Shown: positions 29,186 through 38,224 of the stretch, in pieces | Layout of the letters: each line of letters opens with the position of its first letter | Numbering within the stretch: the first letter of the stretch is position 1 | Assembly: GCA_963824985.1 (NCBI GenBank) | Contig: CAWGRQ010000021.1 | Span: 1-64,000, forward strand | DNA: 64,000 nt | Reading direction: 5' to 3' | Source of the DNA: JAFNAG01 sp963824985 | GTDB lineage: Bacteria; Acidobacteriota; UBA6911 | Made by a program: the position numbers and the translations under genes | Notes under the pieces: model-generated | The model's database searches: none | What the model saw: the letters and a program-made list of their open reading frames with translations, nothing else | What the model was told of the DNA's origin: nothing

Positions 29186-29246
29186 AATGGCTCGTCTCCC
29201 TGCACATGCAGGGAAGGGGGATGACGCAACCAGAGAGGTTGATCGG

Positions 29247-30116
29247 TTATCGCTTGATCGCGCTCGCCAGCACCGACTTGTCAGGGCCGGCAGGGACCTG
29301 GATGCTCCTTTTGATGGCCTGGACATACCCGCCATCGTTAAAATCGACCTGGGCATCCAGTTCGTATTGGCCCGGGAGCAGACTGTCGGCAATCGGGATC
29401 CGCACAGTCATGGTGGCGAAGGGGAGGAGAACAGTAGCCTCCTTGTTCTTCGCCGAAAAGATTTCCTTCTGATCGCCATCATGAATGGCCCAACCGAGGC
29501 GGGGACGGACGTGGCGGGAACCCAGGTTCTTCATTTGATAGAGGAGTGCCACACCCTCCCGGTCGGAGATGATCCGCACTTCCTGCAGTTCGCCCTTGCC
29601 CGCAACCGGAGGCACGATGACATACAGGGTAAACACATACCTGAATCGGAAGTAGAGCAGATGCTCGCCCGGCTTTACCGGGGTCGCGGGCGGGCGTTCC
29701 TGGACGAAAATGCCGGTGCGATAGACCCCCGGCTGCGCGGAGTCCGGGACCTTGGCGGTGACCCGCACGAGATGCGTTTCGCCTGAGCTGATGCTGATGG
29801 CACTGGGGCTGAAGATGATCCATGGAGAAGCCGAATTCGGCAGCGACCCAGGATCGGCATAGCTGACACTTCCTTGTTCATCGATGTTCCAGTCCGTCAC
29901 GGAGAGCATCAGACGGCCTTGCACCGGGGTGTCGGAAGGCGGCGATTCGATGCGGAAAGCCACCGTTTTTTCGCCGCCCGGATTGATTTCAACCTCGAGC
30001 CTCGCCGGATTCAGCCCCAATCCCGCAGTCTTGTCGCCCACACCGTGGGAAAGTCCCGCGCCCAACAGGAGAAGCGCCAGGATCGCAATTGCACGGTTTC
30101 GTGTCTGAACAGACAT
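29247..30116 (-). CDS. PapD-like periplasmic chaperone
   Basis: 289 residues from ATG 30116 (AGGGAG 9 nt upstream). A signal peptide (IAILALLLLGAGLSHG) leads into an immunoglobulin-like domain: LNPARLEVEINPGGEKTVAF, then WIIFSPSAISISSGETHLVR and VTAKVPDSAQPGVYRTGIFV. This order matches domain 1 of pilus chaperones, where the last strand donates to subunits. A second beta domain follows (about 160-280, FRFRYVFTLYVIVPP). It begins 16 nt after the subunit gene and ends 61 nt before the usher-like gene. Its role would be folding and delivery of the two secreted subunits in the periplasm (inference from order and fold). Confidence 0.72.
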   Translation of the reverse strand: MSVQTRNRAIAILALLLLGAGLSHGVGDKTAGLGLNPARLEVEINPGGEKTVAFRIESPPSDTPVQGRLMLSVTDWNIDEQGSVSYADPGSLPNSASPWIIFSPSAISISSGETHLVRVTAKVPDSAQPGVYRTGIFVQERPPATPVKPGEHLLYFRFRYVFTLYVIVPPVAGKGELQEVRIISDREGVALLYQMKNLGSRHVRPRLGWAIHDGDQKEIFSAKNKEATVLLPFATMTVRIPIADSLLPGQYELDAQVDFNDGGYVQAIKRSIQVPAGPDKSVLASAIKR

Positions 30117-30132
30117 TGGCAGTTACTCCCTT

Positions 30133-30798
30133 CTATTGCGAAGCAATGGTCAGGGTAATGGTGGTCGAAAAACCCGCATTCGGGGTGAAGTACTGCGGCA
30201 GGGTGGCGACCGCCAGCGTGGCCAGGATGAAATTGTCATCGGTGGAGATATTGCCCTGCGCGCTGATGCGCAGCCCGCTGAGGATCTGCGCGCCGCTTCC
30301 CGAAATGTCATCCAAAGTGCCGTTCGTGAGGGCCACAAACGGAGTCAGACCATTCGTAACTGAAAGCGAGCGCGGGTCATAGTCAAAGAGCGTGACCACG
30401 GTGTGACTGCCGCTGCCATTCGCCACGTTCGCCCCCGTATAATCGATCGAGCTGATGCCAAAACCGAAATCGCTCAAAGCGATCGGCCTGCCGCCGTCGT
30501 CACTGCCGCCGGTGGTAAAGGAGATGCTTGAAGCGGCTGCGCTCAGTTTATAGGCCTTGTTGCTTCTGAGGCGGATCTGAGTCGTTCCGCTGGTGAGGGT
30601 GCCGCCGGTGGCAGGATTCAGGGCGCCGAGAATGACAGTCGCACTCAGTTGGGCGTCGGAGGTGTTGGTGATCGAGAAGCTTTCGGGATCCGTCCCGCTA
30701 ACCGTTATGGTCCCTGTTGTCTGCGCAAATCCGATTTGCGCAGCTGCTAACAACATTAATGCAACGATTCCAAAGGTGATCAGTGGGTACCTGTTCAT
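30133..30798 (-). CDS. secreted pilus-like subunit, paralogue B
   Basis: 221 residues from ATG 30798 (GGAG 9 nt upstream). A signal peptide ends near IGFAQ. The mature part is rich in Ser, Thr and Gly, lacks cysteine and looks all-beta (SGTTQIRLRSNKAYKLSAAA). It shares DDGGRPIALSDFGFGISSID, FDYDP, NGLTPF and the C-terminal signature LPQYFTPNAGFSTTITLT with the upstream gene, so the two are paralogues. The terminal alternating pattern would suit donor-strand exchange or chaperone binding. It is encoded just before the PapD-like chaperone. Confidence 0.68.
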   Translation of the reverse strand: MNRYPLITFGIVALMLLAAAQIGFAQTTGTITVSGTDPESFSITNTSDAQLSATVILGALNPATGGTLTSGTTQIRLRSNKAYKLSAAASSISFTTGGSDDGGRPIALSDFGFGISSIDYTGANVANGSGSHTVVTLFDYDPRSLSVTNGLTPFVALTNGTLDDISGSGAQILSGLRISAQGNISTDDNFILATLAVATLPQYFTPNAGFSTTITLTIASQ

Positions 30799-31453
30799 GA
30801 TGGTTCGCTCCGTTAGGGTTACCTGCAATTAAATGCTCGGGATTTTGTTGCGTGTTAGTTAGAGTTATGATGGCCGTGAAAGTGCCGGGCGTGAAGTATT
30901 GCGGCACCAGCGCAAAAGTCATGGTCACAGTTATGAAGTTGGCCGCACCGGACGTGTCTTCGTCGGCCGCTACCTGGGGCCCGGTCAGAATTGCAGCCTG
31001 GGGGTTGTTGACAAAATCGGCCAGGGTCGCCTGTCCATTGGCCTTCCCGGTATACGGGGTGAGCCCATTGTTTGCCGTTACCGCAGCTGGGTCGTAGTCG
31101 AAACCGGATACTATGGCGTCTGTGCGCGGCTTGAGAACCCCCGCCTTCGAGGCGTCGATCGCGGTGATTCCCACCCCTATATCCGAAGCGGCGATCGCAC
31201 GCCCACCGTCATCCGGCGCGGTCCCCACCATCGAATAGACAGCTGAGGCCTCCAGCTGATACCCCGCCGCGTTCATGCAGCGAAGACGAACGTTCACAGT
31301 TTTGCCGGTTGGTGAATTCGAAGTGCCGGGCGTCACAGTAAAGGTCACTACGAGATTTAATGTCCCGTTTGAAGTATCGGTAATATTTTGACCACGGACG
31401 AATGCCGGCGAGCAAAGATGAGCAATCAAGAGCGCCAGCGATAACCTGCTCAT
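30698..31453 (-). CDS. secreted pilus-like subunit, paralogue A
   Basis: 251 residues from ATG 31453 (GGAG 8 nt upstream). A signal peptide (RLSLALLIAHLCSPAFVRG) is followed by an all-beta Thr-rich domain with the same landmarks as paralogue B: DDGGRAIAASDIGVGITAID, FDYDP, NGLTPY and VPQYFTPGTFTAIITLT. The homologous domain ends near residue 218, but the frame runs a further 33 codons and overlaps the next gene by 101 nt. A one-base shift would place a TAA before that gene's start, so the tail may come from a sequence error or a lost stop. It is first in the operon. Confidence 0.66.
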   Translation of the reverse strand: MSRLSLALLIAHLCSPAFVRGQNITDTSNGTLNLVVTFTVTPGTSNSPTGKTVNVRLRCMNAAGYQLEASAVYSMVGTAPDDGGRAIAASDIGVGITAIDASKAGVLKPRTDAIVSGFDYDPAAVTANNGLTPYTGKANGQATLADFVNNPQAAILTGPQVAADEDTSGAANFITVTMTFALVPQYFTPGTFTAIITLTNTQQNPEHLIAGNPNGANHHEQVPTDHLWNRCINVVSSCANRICADNRDHNG

Positions 31454-31800
31454 AATGTTTACTCCGTCGACCACACCTGCCGGTCAACCCCGGCATGCAT
31501 AGTAAATCGGCACAAATCATTCATGGGATTAACGATATGTAATCCTCGGAGTTGGAGGTGGAGTTCGGGCTTCATCACGCTTGCTCGACCGTCCGGAAAT
31601 ACATGGTTACAGGGCGAAGCAGCAAGAGCAACGATTTGAATAACTTCGGAGTTTCTGGCAGGGACAGGAGGTTTTTCAATCACCAGGCAGCGCCAACCCA
31701 TGCTATTTTCATCATTGCGTTCCGTGACGCTCACTTGCAGATAACTGCAACAATTCCCGAGGAGAGCGACGAGCTTTCCAGCAAAGGTGGTTCAAGCTAA
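31454..31800. promoter_or_regulatory. divergent intergenic region between the pilus-like operon and the TMTC-like gene
   Basis: 347 bases with lower GC than the surroundings. It should hold the promoters of both divergent units. I cannot fix a -35/-10 pair with confidence. A 91-codon minus frame here has no ribosome site or recognisable content. Confidence 0.3.
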
Positions 31801-33774
31801 ATGATCTTCCGCCAACATGATCGCTTGATCATCATCTTGCTTTTGATCGTCGTCACCTTGACGGTTTTCTGGCAGGTGCTGGGTCATGATTACATCCTCT
31901 ACGATGATCCGCAGTACGTGTTCGAGAACCCTTGGATCCAGCATGGATTGACTCTGGAAAGCTTCAGGTGGGCTTTCACTGCAACATATGAGGCTAACTG
32001 GCATCCCCTTACCTGGATGTCTCATATGCTCGACTACCAGATCTACGGTACACAACCGGCAGGACATCACGCGACCAATCTTCTGCTCCACGTTGCAAAC
32101 GTGTTAATCCTGTTCCTGGTCCTCAGCCAGATGACCGGAGCGGCGTTCAGGAGCGCGTTCGTTGCGGCACTTTTCGCCATTCACCCGCTTCATGTTGAAT
32201 CAGTGGCATGGATCGCAGAACGAAAGGATGTATTGAGCGCATTTTTTTTGATGCTCACGATGTGGGCCTACCTTCGATATGCCAGGCAACCCAGTTTCAA
32301 AAAGTATCTGTTGGTGGTTTGTACGTTCGCTCTCGGTCTCATGTCGAAGCCGATGCTGGTATCGCTTCCGCTCATACTGCTGATGCTTGATTGGTGGCCG
32401 CTGGAGAGATTGCGATACGGATTTAAACTTGTTTGGGAAAAGACTCCACTTTTCGCCATGTCTGCTGCATCGAGCGTGATCACCTATATTGCCCAGCAGC
32501 ATGGAAATACCGTTCGCTCTCTTGAGGCCTTCCCAATTTCCGTGCGTGCGTACAACTCCATCGTGGCCTATAGCAGCTACCTACTAAAAACGGTCCTTCC
32601 GCGCGGACTCGCGGTCTTCTATCCGTATCCACAGACCCCATCATTTTGGAAAGTCGGGGCAGCAGCCGTGATCTTTGTCTGCATCTCAGTGCTGGCCATC
32701 CGATTGGCACGGCGCCGTCCGTATTTGGCAATGGGATGGTCGTGGTACGTCGTTACTCTAATCCCTGTAATCGGACTGGTGCAGGTAGGCTCCCAGTCCA
32801 TGGCCGACCGGTACACATATGTGCCCCTCATTGGCATTTTCATAGCAATTGCATGGGGTATTCCAGATCTCTGGCACCGCAAAGAACCTGACATACGAAA
32901 GTCAGCAGTAAAAGAGACACGGCGGAAAGAGAAGCCTAAGCAACGGCCTGCCGCCAAAGACGCGCGCATCAGCAATCCGAGATCCCGCCTCCTCGTCGTC
33001 CTGGCATGCACGCTTATCTTTATCCTGGCGATGTGCGCCCACGTACAGGTCGGTTACTGGCAGGACAGCATTACATTGCTGACGCATGCGACAGCCGTCA
33101 CCGCCGATAACTACGTGGCGCATACCAACCTGGGAGAAGCTCTGCACAGAAGCGGCGCCACAGATCAGGCCGTCGAACATTTCGCCGAGGCGATTCGGAT
33201 CAATCCTATGTGCCCATATGCGCATACCGATCTTGGAATCATTTTTCTTGAAAAACGAAAACCAGATGAGGCCATCCATCACTTCGCAGAAGAAATCAAG
33301 CTAAATCCCGGTTCCGCAGACGCGCACTTCAATCTGGGATGTGCTCTCAATGAAAAGCAGAAATACGGAGAAGCCATCGGGGAGTATCTTCGGGCACTGC
33401 AAATCGATCCCGAATTTGCGAAAGCGTACACCAACATGGGATTAACCGAAGCAGCACAGGGGAGGCTGGATGAGGCTGTGGGCTGCTTCCTGAAAGCAGT
33501 ACGGATCAGGCCGGACATGGTCGAACCCCTCGCAAACCTGGGGAGCATATATTTCAAGAAAGGAAATCTCGACGAAGCAATCATCTGGTTCACCAAAGCA
33601 CTGGATATCAAACCGGATCTGGCAGCAGCCCACCAAAGCCTTGCGTTTGTGCTCTATCAGAAAGGTGAATATGCAAAGGCATGGAAGGAAATTGCCATGT
33701 GCCGCAAGTACGGGCTGAATCCCGACCAGGCATTGGTAACGATGCTCTCCCAGAAGATGCCCGAACCCCGCTAG
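31801..33774 (+). CDS. TMTC-like membrane glycosyltransferase with C-terminal TPR array
   Basis: 657 residues. The N-terminal 430 residues hold about ten membrane helices and the GT-C-type pattern of TMTC/DUF1736 proteins: acidic loop YILYDDPQYVFEN, ANWHPLTWMSHMLDY, HPLHVESVAWIAERKDVLS and SMADRYTYVPLIG. The C-terminal 210 residues are TPR units (AHTNLGEALHRSGATDQAVE, AHFNLGCALNEKQKYGEAIG, PLANLGSIYFKKGNLDEAII). Eukaryotic relatives are O-mannosyltransferases; bacterial members are mostly uncharacterised. Position and the Ser/Thr-rich neighbouring subunits suggest protein O-glycosylation (inference). By eye its base composition is clearly more AT-rich than most of the window, which may mean transfer. 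Confidence 0.78.
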   Translation: MIFRQHDRLIIILLLIVVTLTVFWQVLGHDYILYDDPQYVFENPWIQHGLTLESFRWAFTATYEANWHPLTWMSHMLDYQIYGTQPAGHHATNLLLHVANVLILFLVLSQMTGAAFRSAFVAALFAIHPLHVESVAWIAERKDVLSAFFLMLTMWAYLRYARQPSFKKYLLVVCTFALGLMSKPMLVSLPLILLMLDWWPLERLRYGFKLVWEKTPLFAMSAASSVITYIAQQHGNTVRSLEAFPISVRAYNSIVAYSSYLLKTVLPRGLAVFYPYPQTPSFWKVGAAAVIFVCISVLAIRLARRRPYLAMGWSWYVVTLIPVIGLVQVGSQSMADRYTYVPLIGIFIAIAWGIPDLWHRKEPDIRKSAVKETRRKEKPKQRPAAKDARISNPRSRLLVVLACTLIFILAMCAHVQVGYWQDSITLLTHATAVTADNYVAHTNLGEALHRSGATDQAVEHFAEAIRINPMCPYAHTDLGIIFLEKRKPDEAIHHFAEEIKLNPGSADAHFNLGCALNEKQKYGEAIGEYLRALQIDPEFAKAYTNMGLTEAAQGRLDEAVGCFLKAVRIRPDMVEPLANLGSIYFKKGNLDEAIIWFTKALDIKPDLAAAHQSLAFVLYQKGEYAKAWKEIAMCRKYGLNPDQALVTMLSQKMPEPR

Positions 33775-34102
33775 TTGCGAGTTGCGACACTGACGGAAAA
33801 CCTGTCCCTGGCGAATTCTCATTCTTCAACATTTTCTACGTCTCACGGCCCAGGTTTTGGAGAACCATGATTCTGAAATACCGCGACGGATTGAAATCCT
33901 GGGACCACACGAAAGCTCGGTGAATCAATACCGGGGAATCCACCAAACTTGATCGTGAGATCATCGTTGAAGCTGCATTGGTTTTAGCGTTGGCCTTCCG
34001 CCGCGTATGGAGTTTACATGCCAGCGCCGCGATGTATAAAGAAAACGTAATTGCCGAGAGATTGTCCTGGTCTTCAGGCCCGCGGGAAATCAAGCCTTGG
34101 TA

Positions 34103-34352
34103 CTCGTGTTCGTAATTACGCCAACGTTTGCTGGTGGGCCTCCCGGGATATTTCGATCAGCAGAATTCCTTCTCTTGATGCAAGACCGGATAGCCGGGTT
34201 CGAGAGCCCGCCAGCCCTTCGGGCGCCGGCGGGACAGCCCTGTCTGCTTTGTCGCTCCTCCTCAACGATGCACTCACATCGCCTTCGTCGTCGCTTCGCG
34301 CATCCAGAGCCGCCGCGCCCGGCGCAAACGTTACCGTAATTACGAACACGAG
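34103..34352. mobile_element. MITE-like element, subfamily 2 (complete)
   Basis: About 250 bp bounded by 29-bp terminal inverted repeats (34103-34131 and 34324-34352, outer part CTCGTGTTCGTAATTACG, two mismatches). A subterminal GC-rich hairpin region and a core around CGATGCACTCACATCG resemble the core of the subfamily 1 elements at 43819 and 63157. It has no transposase. A left-end copy is at 44087. The rest of the 33775-34102 gap shows nothing. Confidence 0.7.
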
Positions 34353-34651
34353 CGCTTGGCCGTCCCGGAGCTCTCTCCCTTCGTCGGCCAGTCGCCCGTT
34401 GCGACCACCGTGCCGTCGAGGCTGCTGAGACGACAATCCCAACGGCGTCCGTCCTCGAGAACGAGAGTGACGGGCTTGTTCAGCAGATCATAGAGCTGGA
34501 GATAGCCCCGCTGCTGAAACCGGGCGAACGGATACAGCCACTTTTTCGGTCCTGCCCGCCTGACTCGTATCGAATAGGCGACCTCGCCCATTTCAATCCC
34601 GTCGTGAATGATCTTCCCGGCACCCTGCAACTCTTCCGCGACTCCGTTCAT
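34340..34651 (-). CDS. small hypothetical protein ending inside a MITE-like element
   Basis: 103 residues from ATG 34651, with GGGGAGA 10 nt upstream. The sequence is mixed alpha/beta (IEMGEVAYSIRVRRAG, KPVTLVLEDGRRWDCRLSSL) and could be a small single-domain protein. No family is recognised. The last four codons and the TAA stop lie in the right terminal repeat of the element at 34103-34352, so the original C terminus was probably truncated or replaced. No membrane helix or signal peptide. Confidence 0.5.
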   Translation of the reverse strand: MNGVAEELQGAGKIIHDGIEMGEVAYSIRVRRAGPKKWLYPFARFQQRGYLQLYDLLNKPVTLVLEDGRRWDCRLSSLDGTVVATGDWPTKGESSGTAKRSCS

Positions 34652-34702
34652 TGGTTTCCAGTCTCCCCATCCTTAGTACATCACATTTCCTGCGCCGCCG
34701 CC

Positions 34703-34902
34703 ATGAAATCGATAAACCGGAAACGAACTGATGGATCTCATCGAAGGGGGGCCGGCCCATACGGCTGATCGCCGCATTCGTAATCCTCGCGACGGTGGTG
34801 GTCGCCGTTTTCCTGCACAATACGGTCCGGACAATCCGTGCGGATGCAGTCCGGGACTTCAGGATGTGCCCGGTATCCCCTCCGCGCGAGTCAGGCGGCT
34901 GA
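34703..34902 (+). pseudogene. possible small single-helix membrane protein, frameshifted
   Basis: An ATG at 34703 opens MKSINRKRTDGSHRR and then hits a G-run at 34746-34751. One added G joins it to GRPIRLIAAFVILATVVVA and then VFLHNTVRTIRADAVRDF, a convincing membrane helix with basic flanks, ending at 34902. There is no Shine-Dalgarno, and the end overlaps the convergent CPBP gene by 44 nt. Could be coincidence. Confidence 0.25.
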
Positions 34903-37900
34903 GGCACAATACGGCGAATGCGATGAGAAGGCACCCGACGGCAGCGCCCGGGAGCGCTGCCGGGAAGGCCGCGGCGATACCTTCTTTGAGAGCAGCCAGG
35001 ATGTCGAAAACACCCACTGCAAAGACGACCATCGCGCAGGAGAACCGCAGGACCATCCAATAGGATATCAGCAACAATATTCCGATTGCTATTCCCGCCG
35101 CCATCCACCCGCCCGCAGTCCGGACCGGACCGGCGCCGGCCACTGCGAAGCCGAACACGAATAGGAGCGCGCCAGACAGTGGCCTCCTCCGCGTCCATCG
35201 CGTTGTGAACTGGTCCAGCACGACGAAAACCAGCAGCAGGACCAGCAGGTGGACGATGTACCGGTCGAGCGATTCCAGCATCACCTGGACGATCGGAACA
35301 TAAGATCCCTGCGGCGCATAGTCTGCCCAGACGGGCGAAACCGATGAGCCCATCGCCGATCCGGCCGCGGTCAGGCCCGCGGCCGCAAATCCCATTGATA
35401 CTCCCGGAATGATAATGTCTGCCGAGAAGGGAAAGTCAAAGATTCTCCCCCGCGCGCCATCTCCGACCCCGATCTTCCGGCGGACAAGCCCGGCGATCAG
35501 TCCCATGATTCCCGCCAGGACGACCGCGGCGAGCAGGCCTCCGAGCAGCACCGTGAACAGCTGGATCCGGTACGGTTGTGCCGTCGAGAATTGGGAGATG
35601 AGCTCCGGGAGCGAATTCGCCAGATTGATGATCCGGATGGCCAGGATCGCGGCCAGCACCCACAGGAAGGCGGAAACGGCGAACTGCTTCCGGCTCCACG
35701 AGACGGTTGCCCATACGGCACCTGTCAGGATCACGATGGCTACGACCGCCAGGCAGGAAAGGTTGATGACCCAGGGCAAGACCTGCCGCTCCCGATCGAG
35801 ACGTTCCCAATCCTCGGATGCGTAGACGTACCGACGGGCATCCGAGATCTGATCCCCCGCAACATGGACGGCCAGCCGTTTCTCTCCCGGGGACAGATCG
35901 ATACCGGCCGGGTCCTCGTAGGCGAAATCCCAGTCAGTGCGGGCTTTCAGCTTCGAAGACTCCGCCGAGATCTCCTTCAAGGTGGAGGGATCGATCCGGA
36001 ACCGCTCCCTCAGGGCGCCCGCGACGAGACGGCGAGCATCCCCCTCCGCAAGGTTGACACCCGGCGCCGCTTCCGGCAGGATGTGCCGGATCCGATATGC
36101 CTTTTGGTCATCCGCCAAGAATACCTGGTACTCTTCGGCGCGTTCCGCGACGTCGCCCGCAAACCGCACGAATCGAACCTTCCAATGCGGCGGCATTAGA
36201 TATTGGCCCATCAGTTGGCTGTATGCAGCGCGCCCGGCTTTCTGCCACACAAATCGATCCGCCGGGCCGGGCTGGGCTTCGACCGCCGGGAGCGCCTCCC
36301 AGGTCCGTTCCATACGGATGCCCTGCTCTCGCAGCACGCTTTCAGCAATCGCCCGCGCCTGGCTTCGTCCCGGAGTCAAGGGGGGTGAGTCCGGCCGGAA
36401 ATGGCCGGCGAACACCCACACGAGTATTCCCGCCACCCCTGCGACCGGCAGCAGATAACCTAGCCAGGTGGGAGCCGAATGTTGAGGAGCCGGCCGGGCT
36501 TCGACATCACCTTTCGGAGGAACTTCGGGCGGCTGCCAGGCTTGATTCAGGCTTAATTCACCGGCCTCATTCCACCTTCGCGCATGCAGGCGGGCGCCTA
36601 ACACTATCCAGAGCGGAACGAGCGCCGCAGCCACGACGAGGATGCGGTCCACCCAGACGCCCGGCGCCGAGGAAACAAACAGCGGCAATGAAAGCCAGAC
36701 GACGTCGAACGTGAAATGCAGCACGATGCCGGGCAGAAGGCCGAAGACAATGTAGAGGGCGCCGAAGGCAAGCGACGGGATGATCAGTTCCACCAGCCGC
36801 GCATACGCCGGCTGGTTCATATAACCGGCGTGTCCGGCGCCGAAAATGAGCGCCTGCAGGATCATGGCGCCGCCGATCCATACCTTTCGCTTTCCAAACC
36901 GGTCGCCCAGCAGCGCCGCTCCGGCGATCGGGACGGCGCGGAACAGGCTTTCCTCCCAAAAGCCGGCCTGCGCGGAGGTCGCAATCGGGCCCAGCCATGG
37001 TAAGTAGGAGGAGAGGATATCGGGCTGGACCAGTGCATCGGAAGGCGTCCACCACCCCAGCACCCGGCCGGCCATTAAATACAAGAGCACATCATAGGCA
37101 AAAAAAAGTCCGACCAGCAGGTAGCCGCCCGCGGTCCGGCCCAAAACCGCCGTGGAGTTGGCGATTCCAGCGGACCAGAGCTTCCATTGCTGGATGTGCC
37201 GCGGGAATGCGCGCCGCGACAGGCTTTCCGCCGCCATGAACGATAAGGAGAAGAGAACAAAATAGAGCAGGAAGAGCAATGCGGTCTGCGCAATGCGCTG
37301 GGCAGTGAAACTCTCAGCCGACAGCGCGGTATCGTACCCCATCCAGCTGAGCGGCCACTCGTTGATGCCGGCCGCCAGTTGAAGCAGGGCTATGACGAGC
37401 CCCCAGGCCAACGGCGCGCGCCACTGGACCCAACGCCTGCGCAGCAGGAAGAACAGGCCGAAGCCGCAGCCCCCGATGAGGTAGATCAGGACCAGCGCCG
37501 CGCCGTCAATCGTGCTGATGAAGTCGTTCGCCGACCGCATCTGTTCATAGCGGCGCGAAAAAGCCTCCGGCACCCGGATGAAATGAGTCAATTCCGTCAG
37601 CCGGTCGCCGCTTATCACCAACCGCAGCCGGTAACGCCCCTCGCCGACAATCGCATCGGACCGCTCGTACGTGAAGGTGTGATCCACGCGCCCGCCCGGG
37701 CGGACCTCCCGGGACTTCTCCTCCAGTCGGAAACTGTCGAGGCGCACCTGCCACTCCGCAAGCGCCGCGCGCTCGGCGATCGTCTGCGCCTGCTCCGCCT
37801 CCAGCGCGGCCCCCGGCTCCCCTTCGGGGATTTTTACGATAAATCCGTACGGGAAACCTTCCGGCGTGAACCGGATGCGGCTCTCCCGGGTTTCGCCCGG

Positions 37901-38224
37901 CTTGAAGTGCCTGACCGTCCAGGTGTAGGGCTGGTAGAGTCCGTGGGAAATGGCCGATCTGAGGGCATCGATGCCGCCTCCCTCCAACTCGATGAAGTAT
38001 TGCCCCAGCGGGTCGCCCGCAAAAGAGGCGACTTCCCTGCCTCCTTCCGGCGGAAGTTTAAGCCGGCCGGCGATGTCACGCGCCTTGGCAAGCGCCTCTT
38101 CCCGGTTCATGCGCAGATCGAGGGTCATGATCGGATAGGCACTGCGGAAATAGCGCGCGGCGACAAACGCACATCCCAGCGACGCAATTGCCAATGCAGC
38201 CCAGAAGGCAGGTTTGCGGATCAT
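34859..38224 (-). CDS. giant CPBP (Abi/Rce1-like) membrane protease with duplicated soluble module
   Basis: 1121 residues. Two halves each start with a soluble PepSY-like module (about 35-235 and 615-815), and multiple membrane helices follow each. The central block (about 410-530) carries the CPBP motifs GFWEESLFRAVPI (Glu-Glu and Arg), IFGAGHAGYMN and LHFTFDVVW, the glutamyl/metal-type intramembrane protease triad. The C-terminal quarter is a further bundle of about seven helices. CPBP proteins process prenylated or peptide substrates, or give immunity to peptides; the substrate here is unknown. The length is about four times a minimal CPBP protein. Monocistronic. Confidence 0.75.
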   Translation of the reverse strand: MIRKPAFWAALAIASLGCAFVAARYFRSAYPIMTLDLRMNREEALAKARDIAGRLKLPPEGGREVASFAGDPLGQYFIELEGGGIDALRSAISHGLYQPYTWTVRHFKPGETRESRIRFTPEGFPYGFIVKIPEGEPGAALEAEQAQTIAERAALAEWQVRLDSFRLEEKSREVRPGGRVDHTFTYERSDAIVGEGRYRLRLVISGDRLTELTHFIRVPEAFSRRYEQMRSANDFISTIDGAALVLIYLIGGCGFGLFFLLRRRWVQWRAPLAWGLVIALLQLAAGINEWPLSWMGYDTALSAESFTAQRIAQTALLFLLYFVLFSLSFMAAESLSRRAFPRHIQQWKLWSAGIANSTAVLGRTAGGYLLVGLFFAYDVLLYLMAGRVLGWWTPSDALVQPDILSSYLPWLGPIATSAQAGFWEESLFRAVPIAGAALLGDRFGKRKVWIGGAMILQALIFGAGHAGYMNQPAYARLVELIIPSLAFGALYIVFGLLPGIVLHFTFDVVWLSLPLFVSSAPGVWVDRILVVAAALVPLWIVLGARLHARRWNEAGELSLNQAWQPPEVPPKGDVEARPAPQHSAPTWLGYLLPVAGVAGILVWVFAGHFRPDSPPLTPGRSQARAIAESVLREQGIRMERTWEALPAVEAQPGPADRFVWQKAGRAAYSQLMGQYLMPPHWKVRFVRFAGDVAERAEEYQVFLADDQKAYRIRHILPEAAPGVNLAEGDARRLVAGALRERFRIDPSTLKEISAESSKLKARTDWDFAYEDPAGIDLSPGEKRLAVHVAGDQISDARRYVYASEDWERLDRERQVLPWVINLSCLAVVAIVILTGAVWATVSWSRKQFAVSAFLWVLAAILAIRIINLANSLPELISQFSTAQPYRIQLFTVLLGGLLAAVVLAGIMGLIAGLVRRKIGVGDGARGRIFDFPFSADIIIPGVSMGFAAAGLTAAGSAMGSSVSPVWADYAPQGSYVPIVQVMLESLDRYIVHLLVLLLVFVVLDQFTTRWTRRRPLSGALLFVFGFAVAGAGPVRTAGGWMAAGIAIGILLLISYWMVLRFSCAMVVFAVGVFDILAALKEGIAAAFPAALPGAAVGCLLIAFAVLCLSRLTRAEGIPGTS

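Noticed and set aside
31459..31734. 91-codon minus frame upstream of subunit A
   Set aside because: No Shine-Dalgarno, no signal or domain, and it covers the region where the divergent promoters should lie.
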